The notes beneath the pieces are model-generated. The model worked only from the letters and a program-made list of their open reading frames with translations, did no database searches and was not told the origin of the DNA. Positions 56,428 through 64,000 of a DNA stretch of 64,000 nt are shown piece after piece. The stretch is from Pandoraea sputorum (GTDB lineage: Bacteria; Pseudomonadota; Gammaproteobacteria; Burkholderiales; Burkholderiaceae): NCBI RefSeq assembly GCF_000814845.2, contig NZ_CP010431.2, positions 806,001 to 870,000 of the forward strand, written 5' to 3'. The position numbers and the translations under genes are program-made. Position 1 is the first letter of the stretch. Each line of letters opens with the position of its first letter.

Positions 56428-57858
56428 TCAGCGGGCTTCGTCCTGCGCGTGATATCGCTGATAGAGAAAGCGCTGGCCGATGCGGCGGAATGGCGCGAAG
56501 CCTTGCCATTGCACCGTGCCGAACACGTTCGGGTATTGCAGCGCGGAGTCGTAGATCGGCAGATCCCACGACGGGTCGCGCTGCCCGGCAATGCGTTGGG
56601 CAAGGCGGCGTCCGGCGTGCGCGGAGAACGACACGCCATTGCCACCGTAGCCCACGGCATAGAAGAGGTTCTGACGCGGATCGGGTTGCGTGACGCGCGG
56701 CATCATGTCGTGACTCACGTCCACCCAGCCCCACCACGAGTAGTCGATCTGAATGCCCTTGAGCGCAGGGAATTTGCGATGCAGGCCTTCGACCAGCACG
56801 GCCATATGTTTCGGATTTTGCGCATCGGCCCCGGTGATCGAACTGCGGCTGCCGATCTGCAACCGGTTATCGGGCAGCAGACGGTAGTAATAACGCAGCG
56901 TGCGCGTGTCGGTGATGACCTCGTGCGTGCGGAAGTTCGTCGCGGCGATCTCGTCCGGCGTGAGTACGCGTGTGACGAGCGAGTTCGACAGGATCGGCAT
57001 GATCTTCGCGCGCAGCGCTTTCGTGACGTCGTTACGCGTGTAGCCGCCGGTGGCGAAGGCGACGGCCTTGGCGCGCACGACACCGCGCGGTGTGCGCACG
57101 TGATGCACGCCGTTGATCGTCTCCACGCCCAGTACCGGTGTCGACGGGTGCACGTGAGCGCCGAGCGCACGCGCCATGCGCAGATAACCGAAGGCGAGCT
57201 TGAGCGGGTGCACGCCGATGCCGTCGGGTTCGTGCAGCGCACCGCAGTTTTCCTGATCGTCGACGTATTGTTCGCGGACTTCGTCGCGCGAGAGGATGCG
57301 CGTGTCGTAGCCGAAGACGTCACGCATGACTTTGGCTTCGTTGCGCAGGAAGTCCATCTTGCGATCGCGGTGGGCGATGTAGAGATGGCCGCCCGGTTGC
57401 GGGTCGCACTCGGGCACTTCGGCGATGAGCGATTTGAACGTGTTGAAGCCTTCGCGGATTTCGGCATCAAGTCGCAGCGCGGTGTCCTTGCCCCAGCGAT
57501 CGATCCATTGCGAGCGATAGAGACGTCCGCTGGCGTTCTGGCCCTGACCGCCGTTACGGCTGGTGCAGCCCCAGCACGTCTGGTTCGCCTCTAGCACGGT
57601 GGCCCGGATACCGTGTTCGCGTGCGAGGAACAGGGCGGTGGACAGGCCGGTGAAGCCAGCGCCGACGATGACCACGTCGACATCGGCATCGCCTGCGAGC
57701 GGACCGTCGTCTTCCGGCGGCTCGCCGGCGGTGGCAACCCAATAGGTCGGCGCGTAGTCCATGCCCAGCCCGGGGTTGGACGAGACTAGCGGATCGTAAA
57801 GCGGATCGTATGGCGCTGCGGAGCGACGATCCAGCGCGAAGGATTCAATCGTACCCAC
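56428..57858 (-). CDS. tauY: FAD-dependent amine oxidoreductase, probable taurine dehydrogenase large subunit
   Basis: 476 residues from GTG 57858, which has AGGAG six bases upstream; the ATG at 57900 lacks one. After a short extension, VDVVIVGAGFTGLSTALFLAREHG binds FAD and CWGCTSRNGGQGQNASGRL and AVGYGGNGVSFSAHAGRRLA place it in the DadA/PuuB/glycine-oxidase group. With the NTF2-like gene downstream it forms a tauYX-like operon ending in a strong terminator. No taurine transporter gene (tauABC/tauKLM) is in the window. Confidence 0.8.
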   Translation of the reverse strand: MGTIESFALDRRSAAPYDPLYDPLVSSNPGLGMDYAPTYWVATAGEPPEDDGPLAGDADVDVVIVGAGFTGLSTALFLAREHGIRATVLEANQTCWGCTSRNGGQGQNASGRLYRSQWIDRWGKDTALRLDAEIREGFNTFKSLIAEVPECDPQPGGHLYIAHRDRKMDFLRNEAKVMRDVFGYDTRILSRDEVREQYVDDQENCGALHEPDGIGVHPLKLAFGYLRMARALGAHVHPSTPVLGVETINGVHHVRTPRGVVRAKAVAFATGGYTRNDVTKALRAKIMPILSNSLVTRVLTPDEIAATNFRTHEVITDTRTLRYYYRLLPDNRLQIGSRSSITGADAQNPKHMAVLVEGLHRKFPALKGIQIDYSWWGWVDVSHDMMPRVTQPDPRQNLFYAVGYGGNGVSFSAHAGRRLAQRIAGQRDPSWDLPIYDSALQYPNVFGTVQWQGFAPFRRIGQRFLYQRYHAQDEAR

Positions 57859-57973
57859 GTTTGGCTCCTGAAGAGAATGAGCCAATACTGCCAAGAACAA
57901 TTTCGTGGGATTAGTACCACCGGAGACTTGTGATGGTGCCAGCGCATCGCCGCACCGCTACGGCCCGGACTTC

Positions 57974-57991
57974 GTCAGGGAAGTCCCTGAC
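57974..57991. repeat. Hairpin downstream of the antitoxin gene
   Basis: GTCAGGGA and TCCCTGAC flank AG, 46 bases after the antitoxin stop. No U-tract on the minus strand; possible weak terminator. Confidence 0.35.
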
Positions 57992-58036
57992 TGGCTCCAC
58001 ATTTTTCGTGGGCGTGGCGCCAGCGCAGTGATGTGA

Positions 58037-58462
58037 TTACGCCAGCACCGCCAGTCCGTGCTTTTCGATGACTTGAAGCAATTTTGCCGCTGCGCCGCTG
58101 GGCTTCTTCGTGCCCGCCTCCCACTTTTGAACTGTCGACGCACTGGTATTGAGATATGCCGCGAGGACGCCCTGACTGACATGAACGCTCTTGCGAATTT
58201 TGACGATCGCGGTCTTTGTGTATTTGGGAACGGCGGGAACGCACAATTCGTCATATTCGCGCATCGTCCGTTTGCTGATGCCGCCAGCGGCGTGCATGTC
58301 TTTCGCAATCTCGTGAATCGCCGTCAGCGCGTCGGACTCATCGACGGAAGATCGGTTTCGTACTCTCGCAGTGCGTGTTCGGGACAAGGCATCGGTCGTC
58401 TTGACGGCGGCTTTCCGGCCAGGTTTGGCCGCAGCTTTGGATACCACAACTGGTTTGGTCAT
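58037..58462 (-). CDS. XRE-type antitoxin (NadS/HigA-like)
   Basis: 141 residues. A basic, Ala/Lys-rich N-terminus precedes a helix-turn-helix at about 85-135 (TAIVKIRKSVHVSQGVLAAYLNTSASTVQKWEAGTKKPSGAAAKLLQVIEKHG). It follows a RelE-type toxin gene with an ATGA overlap, the toxin-first order usual for this class. It should bind the toxin and repress the pair's promoter. Its 5' part is longer than in typical NadS antitoxins. Confidence 0.87.
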   Translation of the reverse strand: MTKPVVVSKAAAKPGRKAAVKTTDALSRTRTARVRNRSSVDESDALTAIHEIAKDMHAAGGISKRTMREYDELCVPAVPKYTKTAIVKIRKSVHVSQGVLAAYLNTSASTVQKWEAGTKKPSGAAAKLLQVIEKHGLAVLA

Positions 58463-58860
58463 TTTCCGTAAATCTCCACTAAGGCACCCGTCTGCAACAT
58501 GGCCTCAAATGCCTTTCTCGGCAAACCCTTGAGGTCTTTAGCCAGCTTCTTGAAGCCCTTCAGCGCTTTCGGACCGACGTTCTTTTCATCTTGCTTATCA
58601 AACAGATGCGCAAAGACGATCCATACCTCTTCCTTTTCGACGAGGAGCGCGCGGAAACCTCCATCGCGAAGTCGCGCCTTGACTACGCCAGCGCCCAGCG
58701 CATTCCCGCAAACGCCTTCGCTGGCCCACCTCATCGCGACACGGTACAACTCGTCGTCGGATATTTCGGCAGCCCGAGCATCGCTCGAAAACCTTCGGGT
58801 CTTGAAGACTCGGACTCTCCCCTGACAGCTTTCGCTTACTCCCTTTCTTGCTAACGGCAT
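58459..58860 (-). CDS. RelE-family toxin (COG4737-like)
   Basis: 133 residues. GVVKARLRDGGFRALLVEKEEVWIVFAHLFDKQDEKNVGPKALKGFKKLAKDLKGLP is characteristic of RelE-family toxins paired with XRE antitoxins; these are ribosome-dependent mRNA interferases. Only a weak GAAAG site precedes the ATG, and the first 16 residues may not be translated, though no better in-frame start is visible. Lower GC than the neighbours hints at horizontal acquisition. Confidence 0.85.
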   Translation of the reverse strand: MPLARKGVSESCQGRVRVFKTRRFSSDARAAEISDDELYRVAMRWASEGVCGNALGAGVVKARLRDGGFRALLVEKEEVWIVFAHLFDKQDEKNVGPKALKGFKKLAKDLKGLPRKAFEAMLQTGALVEIYGK

Positions 58861-59102
58861 ACGGCTTTCAAGCGTGCATTATGGCCGAAAACTGTAGCAC
58901 TCAGTGCTATAAATTGTAAGCTGGCACCAAGCTGCGGACATATGGAGCGCGTCGCGCATTGCGCCTCTCTGGCACCAAACTTTTCTGGCATGTGGCTCTA
59001 AACGGCGCGATTTTTGGCTGGGGATACTCAATCCGACAAAAGGTCCGCGCCGCGCGACCGTAACGGCACATCGCAATGTGCCGTACGCAATGGAGATGGG
59101 AC

Positions 59103-59303
59103 ATGCTCAGATTGCTGATTGGCCTCGGGTTGCCGTATCTCGGGGTGGTGGGACTGCTGCCTTGGGCAGCTTCCGTCGAGCGCTACGTGCTCGGCGTGCC
59201 GTTTATCTACGGCTGGATCTTCCTGTGGTTCGTGCTCACGTCCGTCTGCCTGTGGCTGTGCTGGACGCTCTTCGACCGGCACATCGTCGAGGACCCCGCG
59301 TGA
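59103..59303 (+). CDS. DUF3311 small membrane protein
   Basis: 66 residues with two predicted membrane helices (LLIGLGLPYLGVVGLLPWA and FIYGWIFLWFVLTSVCLWLCW). GGAG precedes the ATG. DUF3311 genes lie directly before sodium:solute symporter genes, as here, and may encode an accessory subunit like the small partner proteins of other SSS carriers. Confidence 0.85.
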   Translation: MLRLLIGLGLPYLGVVGLLPWAASVERYVLGVPFIYGWIFLWFVLTSVCLWLCWTLFDRHIVEDPA

Positions 59304-59478
59304 TGCGATGCGCCACGAGTCACTCCAGTCGCGCAGCTAACGTCCTTCCTTAGCAACTTCGCCTCAGGCGCGTTTTTACGCGCATTGAATCGGCGCTGCG
59401 CTCATCCGAGCCAGCGCCCACGGCACCCCGATCCCCCGTACGTGCCGAATTACTTTCCGAATTCCGGAGATTGCGTCG

Positions 59479-60897
59479 ATGGCAACACTCATCTTTGCCG
59501 GCTTCATTCTGTTGTCGGTCTATCTTGCATTGCGAGCGCGCGGCGGACGCGGCCCGCAGAGCATGCACGACTTCTTCGTCGCGTCGCGTCAGTTCGGCGC
59601 GTGGCTCGTATTCTTCCTCGCTGCCGGTGAGATATACAGCATCGGCACGATGGTCGGCTTTCCCGGTGGCATCTACGCCAAGGGGCCGACCTACGGCGTG
59701 TGGTTCCTCGGCTACATCCTGCTGGCCTATCCCGTCGGTTACTTCCTCGGCCCGAAGATCTGGGACGCCGGTAAGCGCTACAACGCAATCACGCTGCCGG
59801 ACTTGTTCAAGGGCCACTTCCAGAATCGCTTTCTCGAACTGGTGGTCGCGATCACGGCCATCGTCTTTCTGCTGCCCTGGGGGCAGTTACAGTTCACCGG
59901 GCTGGTGGCGGCGCTCAAGGGACTGGGATGGAATTTCCAGCCGCTGTGGCTCATCAGTTTCTCGGCCATGCTCGCCTTCGTCTACATCGCGATTGCAGGG
60001 GTACGGGCGTCCGCCTACATCGCGGTGCTCAAAGACGTGTTGATGGTCGCGGCCATCGTGATCACCGGTGTCGCGGTGGCGTGGGAATCCGGCGTGACGC
60101 CCGTTTTTCAGGCCGCGAGCCAACACGTAAGCAACGCAATGAGCACGCAGCAACTCACGTTCGCGATGACGACCATCGTGTTCCAGTCGCTCGGCATGTA
60201 CGTGATGCCCTTTGGCGTGCAGAACTTCTTCACTGCGAAGAGCGCGTCCACGATTCGGCGCACGCAGGTCGCCATGCCGCTGTACATGCTGATGTATCCG
60301 TTCCTGGTGCTGGCGTCGTACTACGCGATCAGCCAGAACATCCAGCTCGCCTCGCCCAACGAAGCGTTCTTCGCTGCCGTGACGCAATTGCTGCCGTCGT
60401 GGCTCGTCGGCCTCGTGGCCGCAGGGGCAGCGCTCTCGGGCTTGCTCGTGCTCGCAGGCATCTGCCTCGCGCTCGGTCCCATCGTCACGCGCAACATTCT
60501 CTCGGGCATGCCGGAGCATCGTCAGAAGGCCAGCTCGAAAGTGGTGATCGTGCTGTATCTGCTGGGTTCCATCGTGCTGACGTTGCTCACACCGAACCTC
60601 ATGCTCACGCTCATCAACATGGCGTATTACGGCGTAACGCAGTTCCTGCCGGGTGTGATCGCCGTAGTGTTCCGCATGCGCGTGCGCGCCACTGCCGTCG
60701 CCGCCGGTGTGCTGGCGGGGCAGGGCCTCGCGCTCGTGCTCTACTACGAGAATCCGGATCTCGGCGGGATCAACCTCGGGCTCATCTGCCTGGTCGTCAA
60801 CGTCGTAGTCATGTCGGTACTCCACCTGCTCCTCGGCGGTAGCCGCGCGCGTTCGACGGATGTCGGTATCGGAACGCTTTCCCCCTATAAGAAGTAA
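59479..60897 (+). CDS. Sodium:solute symporter family transporter
   Basis: 472 residues with about 12-13 hydrophobic segments. FFVASRQFGAWLVFFLAAGEIYSIGTMVGFPGGIYAKGPTYGVWFLGY and GVRASAYIAVLKDVLMVAAIVITG are SSS-family features. The solute is unknown; the downstream amidohydrolase, 2 bases away, suggests an amide, cyclic imide or related compound. Preceded by DUF3311 with a 175-base gap that shows no other feature. Confidence 0.9.
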   Translation: MATLIFAGFILLSVYLALRARGGRGPQSMHDFFVASRQFGAWLVFFLAAGEIYSIGTMVGFPGGIYAKGPTYGVWFLGYILLAYPVGYFLGPKIWDAGKRYNAITLPDLFKGHFQNRFLELVVAITAIVFLLPWGQLQFTGLVAALKGLGWNFQPLWLISFSAMLAFVYIAIAGVRASAYIAVLKDVLMVAAIVITGVAVAWESGVTPVFQAASQHVSNAMSTQQLTFAMTTIVFQSLGMYVMPFGVQNFFTAKSASTIRRTQVAMPLYMLMYPFLVLASYYAISQNIQLASPNEAFFAAVTQLLPSWLVGLVAAGAALSGLLVLAGICLALGPIVTRNILSGMPEHRQKASSKVVIVLYLLGSIVLTLLTPNLMLTLINMAYYGVTQFLPGVIAVVFRMRVRATAVAAGVLAGQGLALVLYYENPDLGGINLGLICLVVNVVVMSVLHLLLGGSRARSTDVGIGTLSPYKK

Positions 60898-60899
60898 CG

Positions 60900-62567
60900 A
60901 TGACAGAAAGAGACAACACTTCCGCCAGTCGCGACGACATTCGCGTGTACGTCGCCCGTAAGATCGTGACGATGAATCCGGCGCAGCCTGTGGCCACCCA
61001 TGTCGCGGTGTGCGACGGCCGGATTCTCGCCGTCGGCGGCGCCGACGACATGCGCCGCTGGACAGACGCTGCGCCCATCGACACGCTGCGCGACAAAGTG
61101 CTGATGCCCGGTCTGGTCGAGGGGCATTGCCACCTGATGGAAGGCGCGATGTGGGACGCCGTGTACGTCGGCTACTACGACCGCCGCGGCCCGGACGGTC
61201 ATCTGTGGGAAGGATTGAAGACGCCCGCCGACGTGCTGGCCCGCCTGCGCGAAGCCGAGCAACACATGACGGACGATCATAAGCCGTTGCTCGCCTGGGG
61301 TTACGATCCGATCTTCTTCGAAGGCCCGCCGCTGGTCGCGCGCGACATCGATGCGGTGTCGATGACGCGCCCCATTGCGATCCTGCACGCCAGCGTGCAT
61401 CTGATGAACGTGAACACACCGATGCTCGAACTCGCGGGCATCGATGGCGACGCGGACGTCGAAGGCATCGTCCTCGGTGAAGATGGCGAGCCGACCGGCG
61501 AGTTGCAGGAGTTCGCTGCGATGTTTCCGGTGTATCGCGTCATCGGCGAAGGGCTGTCGATTGCGGCGAGCGAGAGTCCGCGCGCGATCTGGAATTTCGG
61601 CCGTGTCGCGCAACTCGCGGGTGTGACCACGGCGACCGATCTCGTCAACGATCTGACGCCGACAGGCAATGCGAATCTCCATGAGGCGACGTCCGATGCG
61701 AAGTATCCGATTCGCATCGTGCCCGCCTTTGCACCGCAACGTTGTCCAGAGGGCGGGCCGCAACGCGTACTCGATGCGCGCGAAGGCAACACGGACAAGT
61801 TGCATTACGGACCGGTGAAGTTCATCGTCGACGGCTCGATTCAGGGGTTCACGGCGCGTCTGCGCTGGCCCGGCTATCACAACGGCAAGCCCAACGGACT
61901 GTGGCTGATCGCACCGTCGCAACTGGTCGAGACGTTCCTGCCGTTCCACGCGGCCGGACTGCAAATGCACATTCATACGAATGGCGACGAGGCCACGGAA
62001 GTGGTGCTCGACGCCATTGAGAAGCTGCTCGAAGTGCATCCGCGCGCCGATCATCGTCACACGTTGCAGCACTGCCAGATGGCCGACGTCGCACAACTCA
62101 CGCGCGCGCAGCGCCTCGGCATGTGCGTGAATTTCTTCGCGAACCATGTCTACTACTGGGGTGACGCGCACTACACGCAGACGATGGGGCCGGATCGCGC
62201 CAATCGCATGGATGCGGCCGAGATCGCGCGGCAGATCGGCTTGCCATATGCACTGCACTCCGACGCGCCTATCACGCAACTCAATCCGCTGTTCACCGCG
62301 TGGTGCGCCATCAAGCGCGAGACGTCGTCGGGCCGTGTGCTGGGCGAGTCGCTGCGTTTGCCCGTCGACGACGCTTTGCGTGCCATCACGCTGGGCGCGG
62401 CATTCTCGCTGGGGATGGATCATCTGATCGGCAGCGTCGAAGTGGGTAAGTATGCGGACTTTGCGGTGCTGGAGGCAGATCCCCACGAGGTACCCATCGA
62501 CGAATTACGTCAGATGCCGGTGTGGGGCACCGTCCTTGGCGGCGAAATCTTCCGCGCGCCGACATGA
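60900..62567 (+). CDS. Amidohydrolase family protein (Amidohydro_3, YtcJ-like)
   Basis: 555 residues. The metal-binding HxH is His76-Cys-His78 in GLVEGHCHLMEG; further ligands are in LQMHIHTNGDEAT and the late YALHSDAPITQLNP, and GSVEVGKYADFAVLEADP closes the composite domain. It hydrolyses C-N bonds with bound metal; substrate unknown. The stop overlaps the CobW-type gene by ATGA, and the start is 2 bases after the symporter, so uptake, hydrolysis and metal handling are one unit. Confidence 0.9.
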   Translation: MTERDNTSASRDDIRVYVARKIVTMNPAQPVATHVAVCDGRILAVGGADDMRRWTDAAPIDTLRDKVLMPGLVEGHCHLMEGAMWDAVYVGYYDRRGPDGHLWEGLKTPADVLARLREAEQHMTDDHKPLLAWGYDPIFFEGPPLVARDIDAVSMTRPIAILHASVHLMNVNTPMLELAGIDGDADVEGIVLGEDGEPTGELQEFAAMFPVYRVIGEGLSIAASESPRAIWNFGRVAQLAGVTTATDLVNDLTPTGNANLHEATSDAKYPIRIVPAFAPQRCPEGGPQRVLDAREGNTDKLHYGPVKFIVDGSIQGFTARLRWPGYHNGKPNGLWLIAPSQLVETFLPFHAAGLQMHIHTNGDEATEVVLDAIEKLLEVHPRADHRHTLQHCQMADVAQLTRAQRLGMCVNFFANHVYYWGDAHYTQTMGPDRANRMDAAEIARQIGLPYALHSDAPITQLNPLFTAWCAIKRETSSGRVLGESLRLPVDDALRAITLGAAFSLGMDHLIGSVEVGKYADFAVLEADPHEVPIDELRQMPVWGTVLGGEIFRAPT

Positions 62568-63562
62568 TGACTGTCCGGACGCCCGACGCGCGAATGCAGA
62601 CCGAAGTCGAACGGCAGCCGGTGCCGATGATCGTTCTCGGTGGCTATCTCGGTGCTGGTAAGACGACGCTCGTCAACGCGTTGCTGAGCAACGCGGACGG
62701 CTTGCGCGTGACCGTACTCGTGAACGACTTCGGGGCGGTGAACGTCGACGCTTCGCTGATTCGCGAGCGTAGCGACGACGTGATCGGATTGGAAAACGGT
62801 TGCGTGTGCTGCACCATCGGCGGACGCCTCGTCGAGACGCTGATTGCCATCGGTGAGCGTGAACAGCGTCCTGACCTGCTGGTGATCGAAGCGAGCGGCG
62901 TATCCGATCCCATGCGCATCGCGCAGGTCGGTCTGCTGGACAAGGCGTTTCGATTACACGGCATTGTGGTCGCGGTCGATGCGTGCGGCATCGAGGAAAC
63001 CCTCGCCGACCGCTACGTCGGCGACATCGCCCGCAAGCAGATCATGGCGGCGAGCACGCTTGTCATGACGAAGACGGATCTCGTCACACCCGATGTTTTG
63101 CAGGCGGTGCGGCAGCGGCTGGCCGGACTCGGCGCGACAAAGATCGTCGTGACGGCGGATCACGGCGTGGTGCCACCGGCGATTCTGTTTCCCGATGAAA
63201 CGCTGGCTTTGCCCGGCTTGCTGAGCCCGAGGCCGATGCGCATGTCGGGGCACGCGTTGCCAAGCGGCTTGCGAAGCTTCGTCTGGAAGACGGACGGCGC
63301 ATTGGATCGCAATCGCCTGCGCGCGGCACTGTTGATGTTTCGGGGCAAGCTGTTGCGAGCGAAGGGGTTCGTGATGGCTTCGACCGGAGGCATGAGCGAG
63401 GTGCATGTCGTTGGCTCACGGGCGACATTCAGGGCACGCCCGGAACTGTCTTTGCAGCCGTCGTCGCTGGTCTTCATCGGCATACTGTCGGACGAGGAAA
63501 TCGCGCAATTCGAAGGCGCGCTGCAGGCCACTCGCATCGAATCGTCGCGTCGTTTTGCTTAG
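62564..63562 (+). CDS. CobW/COG0523-type GTP-binding metallochaperone
   Basis: 332 residues from ATG 62564 (ATG 62567 is equally possible). The P-loop GGYLGAGKTT is at 26-35 and the metal-binding CxCC at Cys80-Cys82-Cys83 (ENGCVCCTIGG). The C-terminal CobW_C domain (about 235-330) is present: LRSFVWKTDGALDRNRLRAALLMFRGKLLRAKGF. Proteins of this family deliver zinc or another metal; translational coupling to the amidohydrolase suggests that enzyme as the client. Confidence 0.9.
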   Translation: MMTVRTPDARMQTEVERQPVPMIVLGGYLGAGKTTLVNALLSNADGLRVTVLVNDFGAVNVDASLIRERSDDVIGLENGCVCCTIGGRLVETLIAIGEREQRPDLLVIEASGVSDPMRIAQVGLLDKAFRLHGIVVAVDACGIEETLADRYVGDIARKQIMAASTLVMTKTDLVTPDVLQAVRQRLAGLGATKIVVTADHGVVPPAILFPDETLALPGLLSPRPMRMSGHALPSGLRSFVWKTDGALDRNRLRAALLMFRGKLLRAKGFVMASTGGMSEVHVVGSRATFRARPELSLQPSSLVFIGILSDEEIAQFEGALQATRIESSRRFA

Positions 63563-63708
63563 CCAGGCTTGTCGAAGGGGGGCTACGGCGCTGTGCTAGT
63601 CGACACCGTGGCAGCGGGCGGACGGCGCTGCGACAGCGAAAAATGAAAGGTGACATCGCGCGTTCGGACACAGACTGATTACCTTCCTACTCGGTCTGCC
63701 CGACAGTC

Positions 63709-64000
63709 ATGAATTCGACCTTATCCCTCATCGGCGGCAACTTTCCCGTACGGCACTACCCGGATTCCCATCTCAGCGAGCGACGCATCGCGTTACTCGA
63801 CGACTTCAATCGCCGTCTTGAAGGGGATCGTTGGCCGGATGACGTCGAGTTCCAGGGTTTCCTTAGCCGGTTCGCGCATCTTGGGCCAATCGACACCCTA
63901 CGTAATTGCTTCACCTGCCCAGACAAAGAAGACAAGGGAGACATTCTGCGCTGGGCCGGGCAATGTCACGTGTCTTCGTATGGCGCAGGACGCGATTTTC
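63709..64000 (+). CDS. Hypothetical protein, N-terminal part (runs off the window)
   Basis: From ATG 63709 the frame is open to the last base (97 codons). The start MNSTLSLIGGNFPVRHYPDSHLSE has no recognisable domain, signal peptide or membrane segment. Cys appears in FTCPDKEDKGD and GQCHVSS. Base composition is somewhat less GC-rich than the neighbouring operon. I do not recognise it. Confidence 0.5.
   Translation, partial: MNSTLSLIGGNFPVRHYPDSHLSERRIALLDDFNRRLEGDRWPDDVEFQGFLSRFAHLGPIDTLRNCFTCPDKEDKGDILRWAGQCHVSSYGAGRDF

Noticed and set aside
60885..62486. 533-codon ORF antisense to the amidohydrolase
   Set aside because: Opposite a gene with full metal-binding motifs; composition is biased to Arg, His and Gln.

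Overview
The window reads as a high-GC betaproteobacterial chromosome. Gene content (NAD-dependent formate dehydrogenase, pcaIJF with an IclR-type PcaR, OpgG/BglX, isethionate/taurine dissimilation, many LysR and IclR regulators) points to Burkholderiaceae. Pandoraea is my best guess, but that is inference from gene content only. I saw no rRNA, tRNA, CRISPR array, insertion sequence or prophage. Long antisense ORFs are common because of the GC-rich codon bias, and I left them out.

Layout. 1-6.8 kb: 3' end of a class A penicillin-binding protein, a LysR regulator behind three stacked palindromes, a GNAT acetyltransferase, a methyltransferase, formate dehydrogenase and a glutathione S-transferase. 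7-12.7 kb: a chloroperoxidase-like hydrolase, then a tyrosine catabolism block (tyrB, aroP, hpd) with a divergent Lrp/AsnC regulator. 12.7-14.7 kb: leuA preceded by a leucine-rich leader ORF and alternative RNA pairings, which looks like an attenuator. 14.8-18.6 kb: pcaIJF and divergent pcaR around a perfect 14-bp-arm palindrome. 18.6-23.7 kb: an operon of unknown substrate (MBL-fold protein, FAD aromatic monooxygenase, DUF2783) facing two tandem IclR regulators.

23.8-34.6 kb: a histidine acid phosphatase lipoprotein, an alpha/beta hydrolase with a MarR regulator, a small secreted repeat protein, an aromatic acid transporter, and divergent opgG and bglX. 33.6-40.7 kb: LysR/D-malate dehydrogenase, a flavin monooxygenase and a sulfonate-type binding protein, then LysR and an old yellow enzyme. 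40.8-43.6 kb: a degenerate EAL protein and an MFS transporter.

43.8-57.9 kb is the most coherent region: dissimilation of C2 sulfonates. A GMC dehydrogenase plus an MHS transporter (isethionate-type) and a TauXY-like pair (taurine) would both give sulfoacetaldehyde. Xsc converts it to acetyl phosphate and sulfite, Pta makes acetyl-CoA, and a TauE/SafE permease exports sulfite. Two IclR regulators sit inside. A full-length CobS/CobT-like AAA+/VWA pair lies in the middle with no other cobalamin gene in the window. A 30-bp element is shared (23/30 identical) between the xsc upstream region and the cobS/iclR intergenic region, with a weaker copy upstream of the other iclR gene. This is the best candidate here for something undescribed.

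58-64 kb: a RelE/XRE toxin-antitoxin pair, then a DUF3311/sodium:solute symporter/amidohydrolase/CobW-type GTPase operon, and the start of an unrecognised gene that runs off the window.
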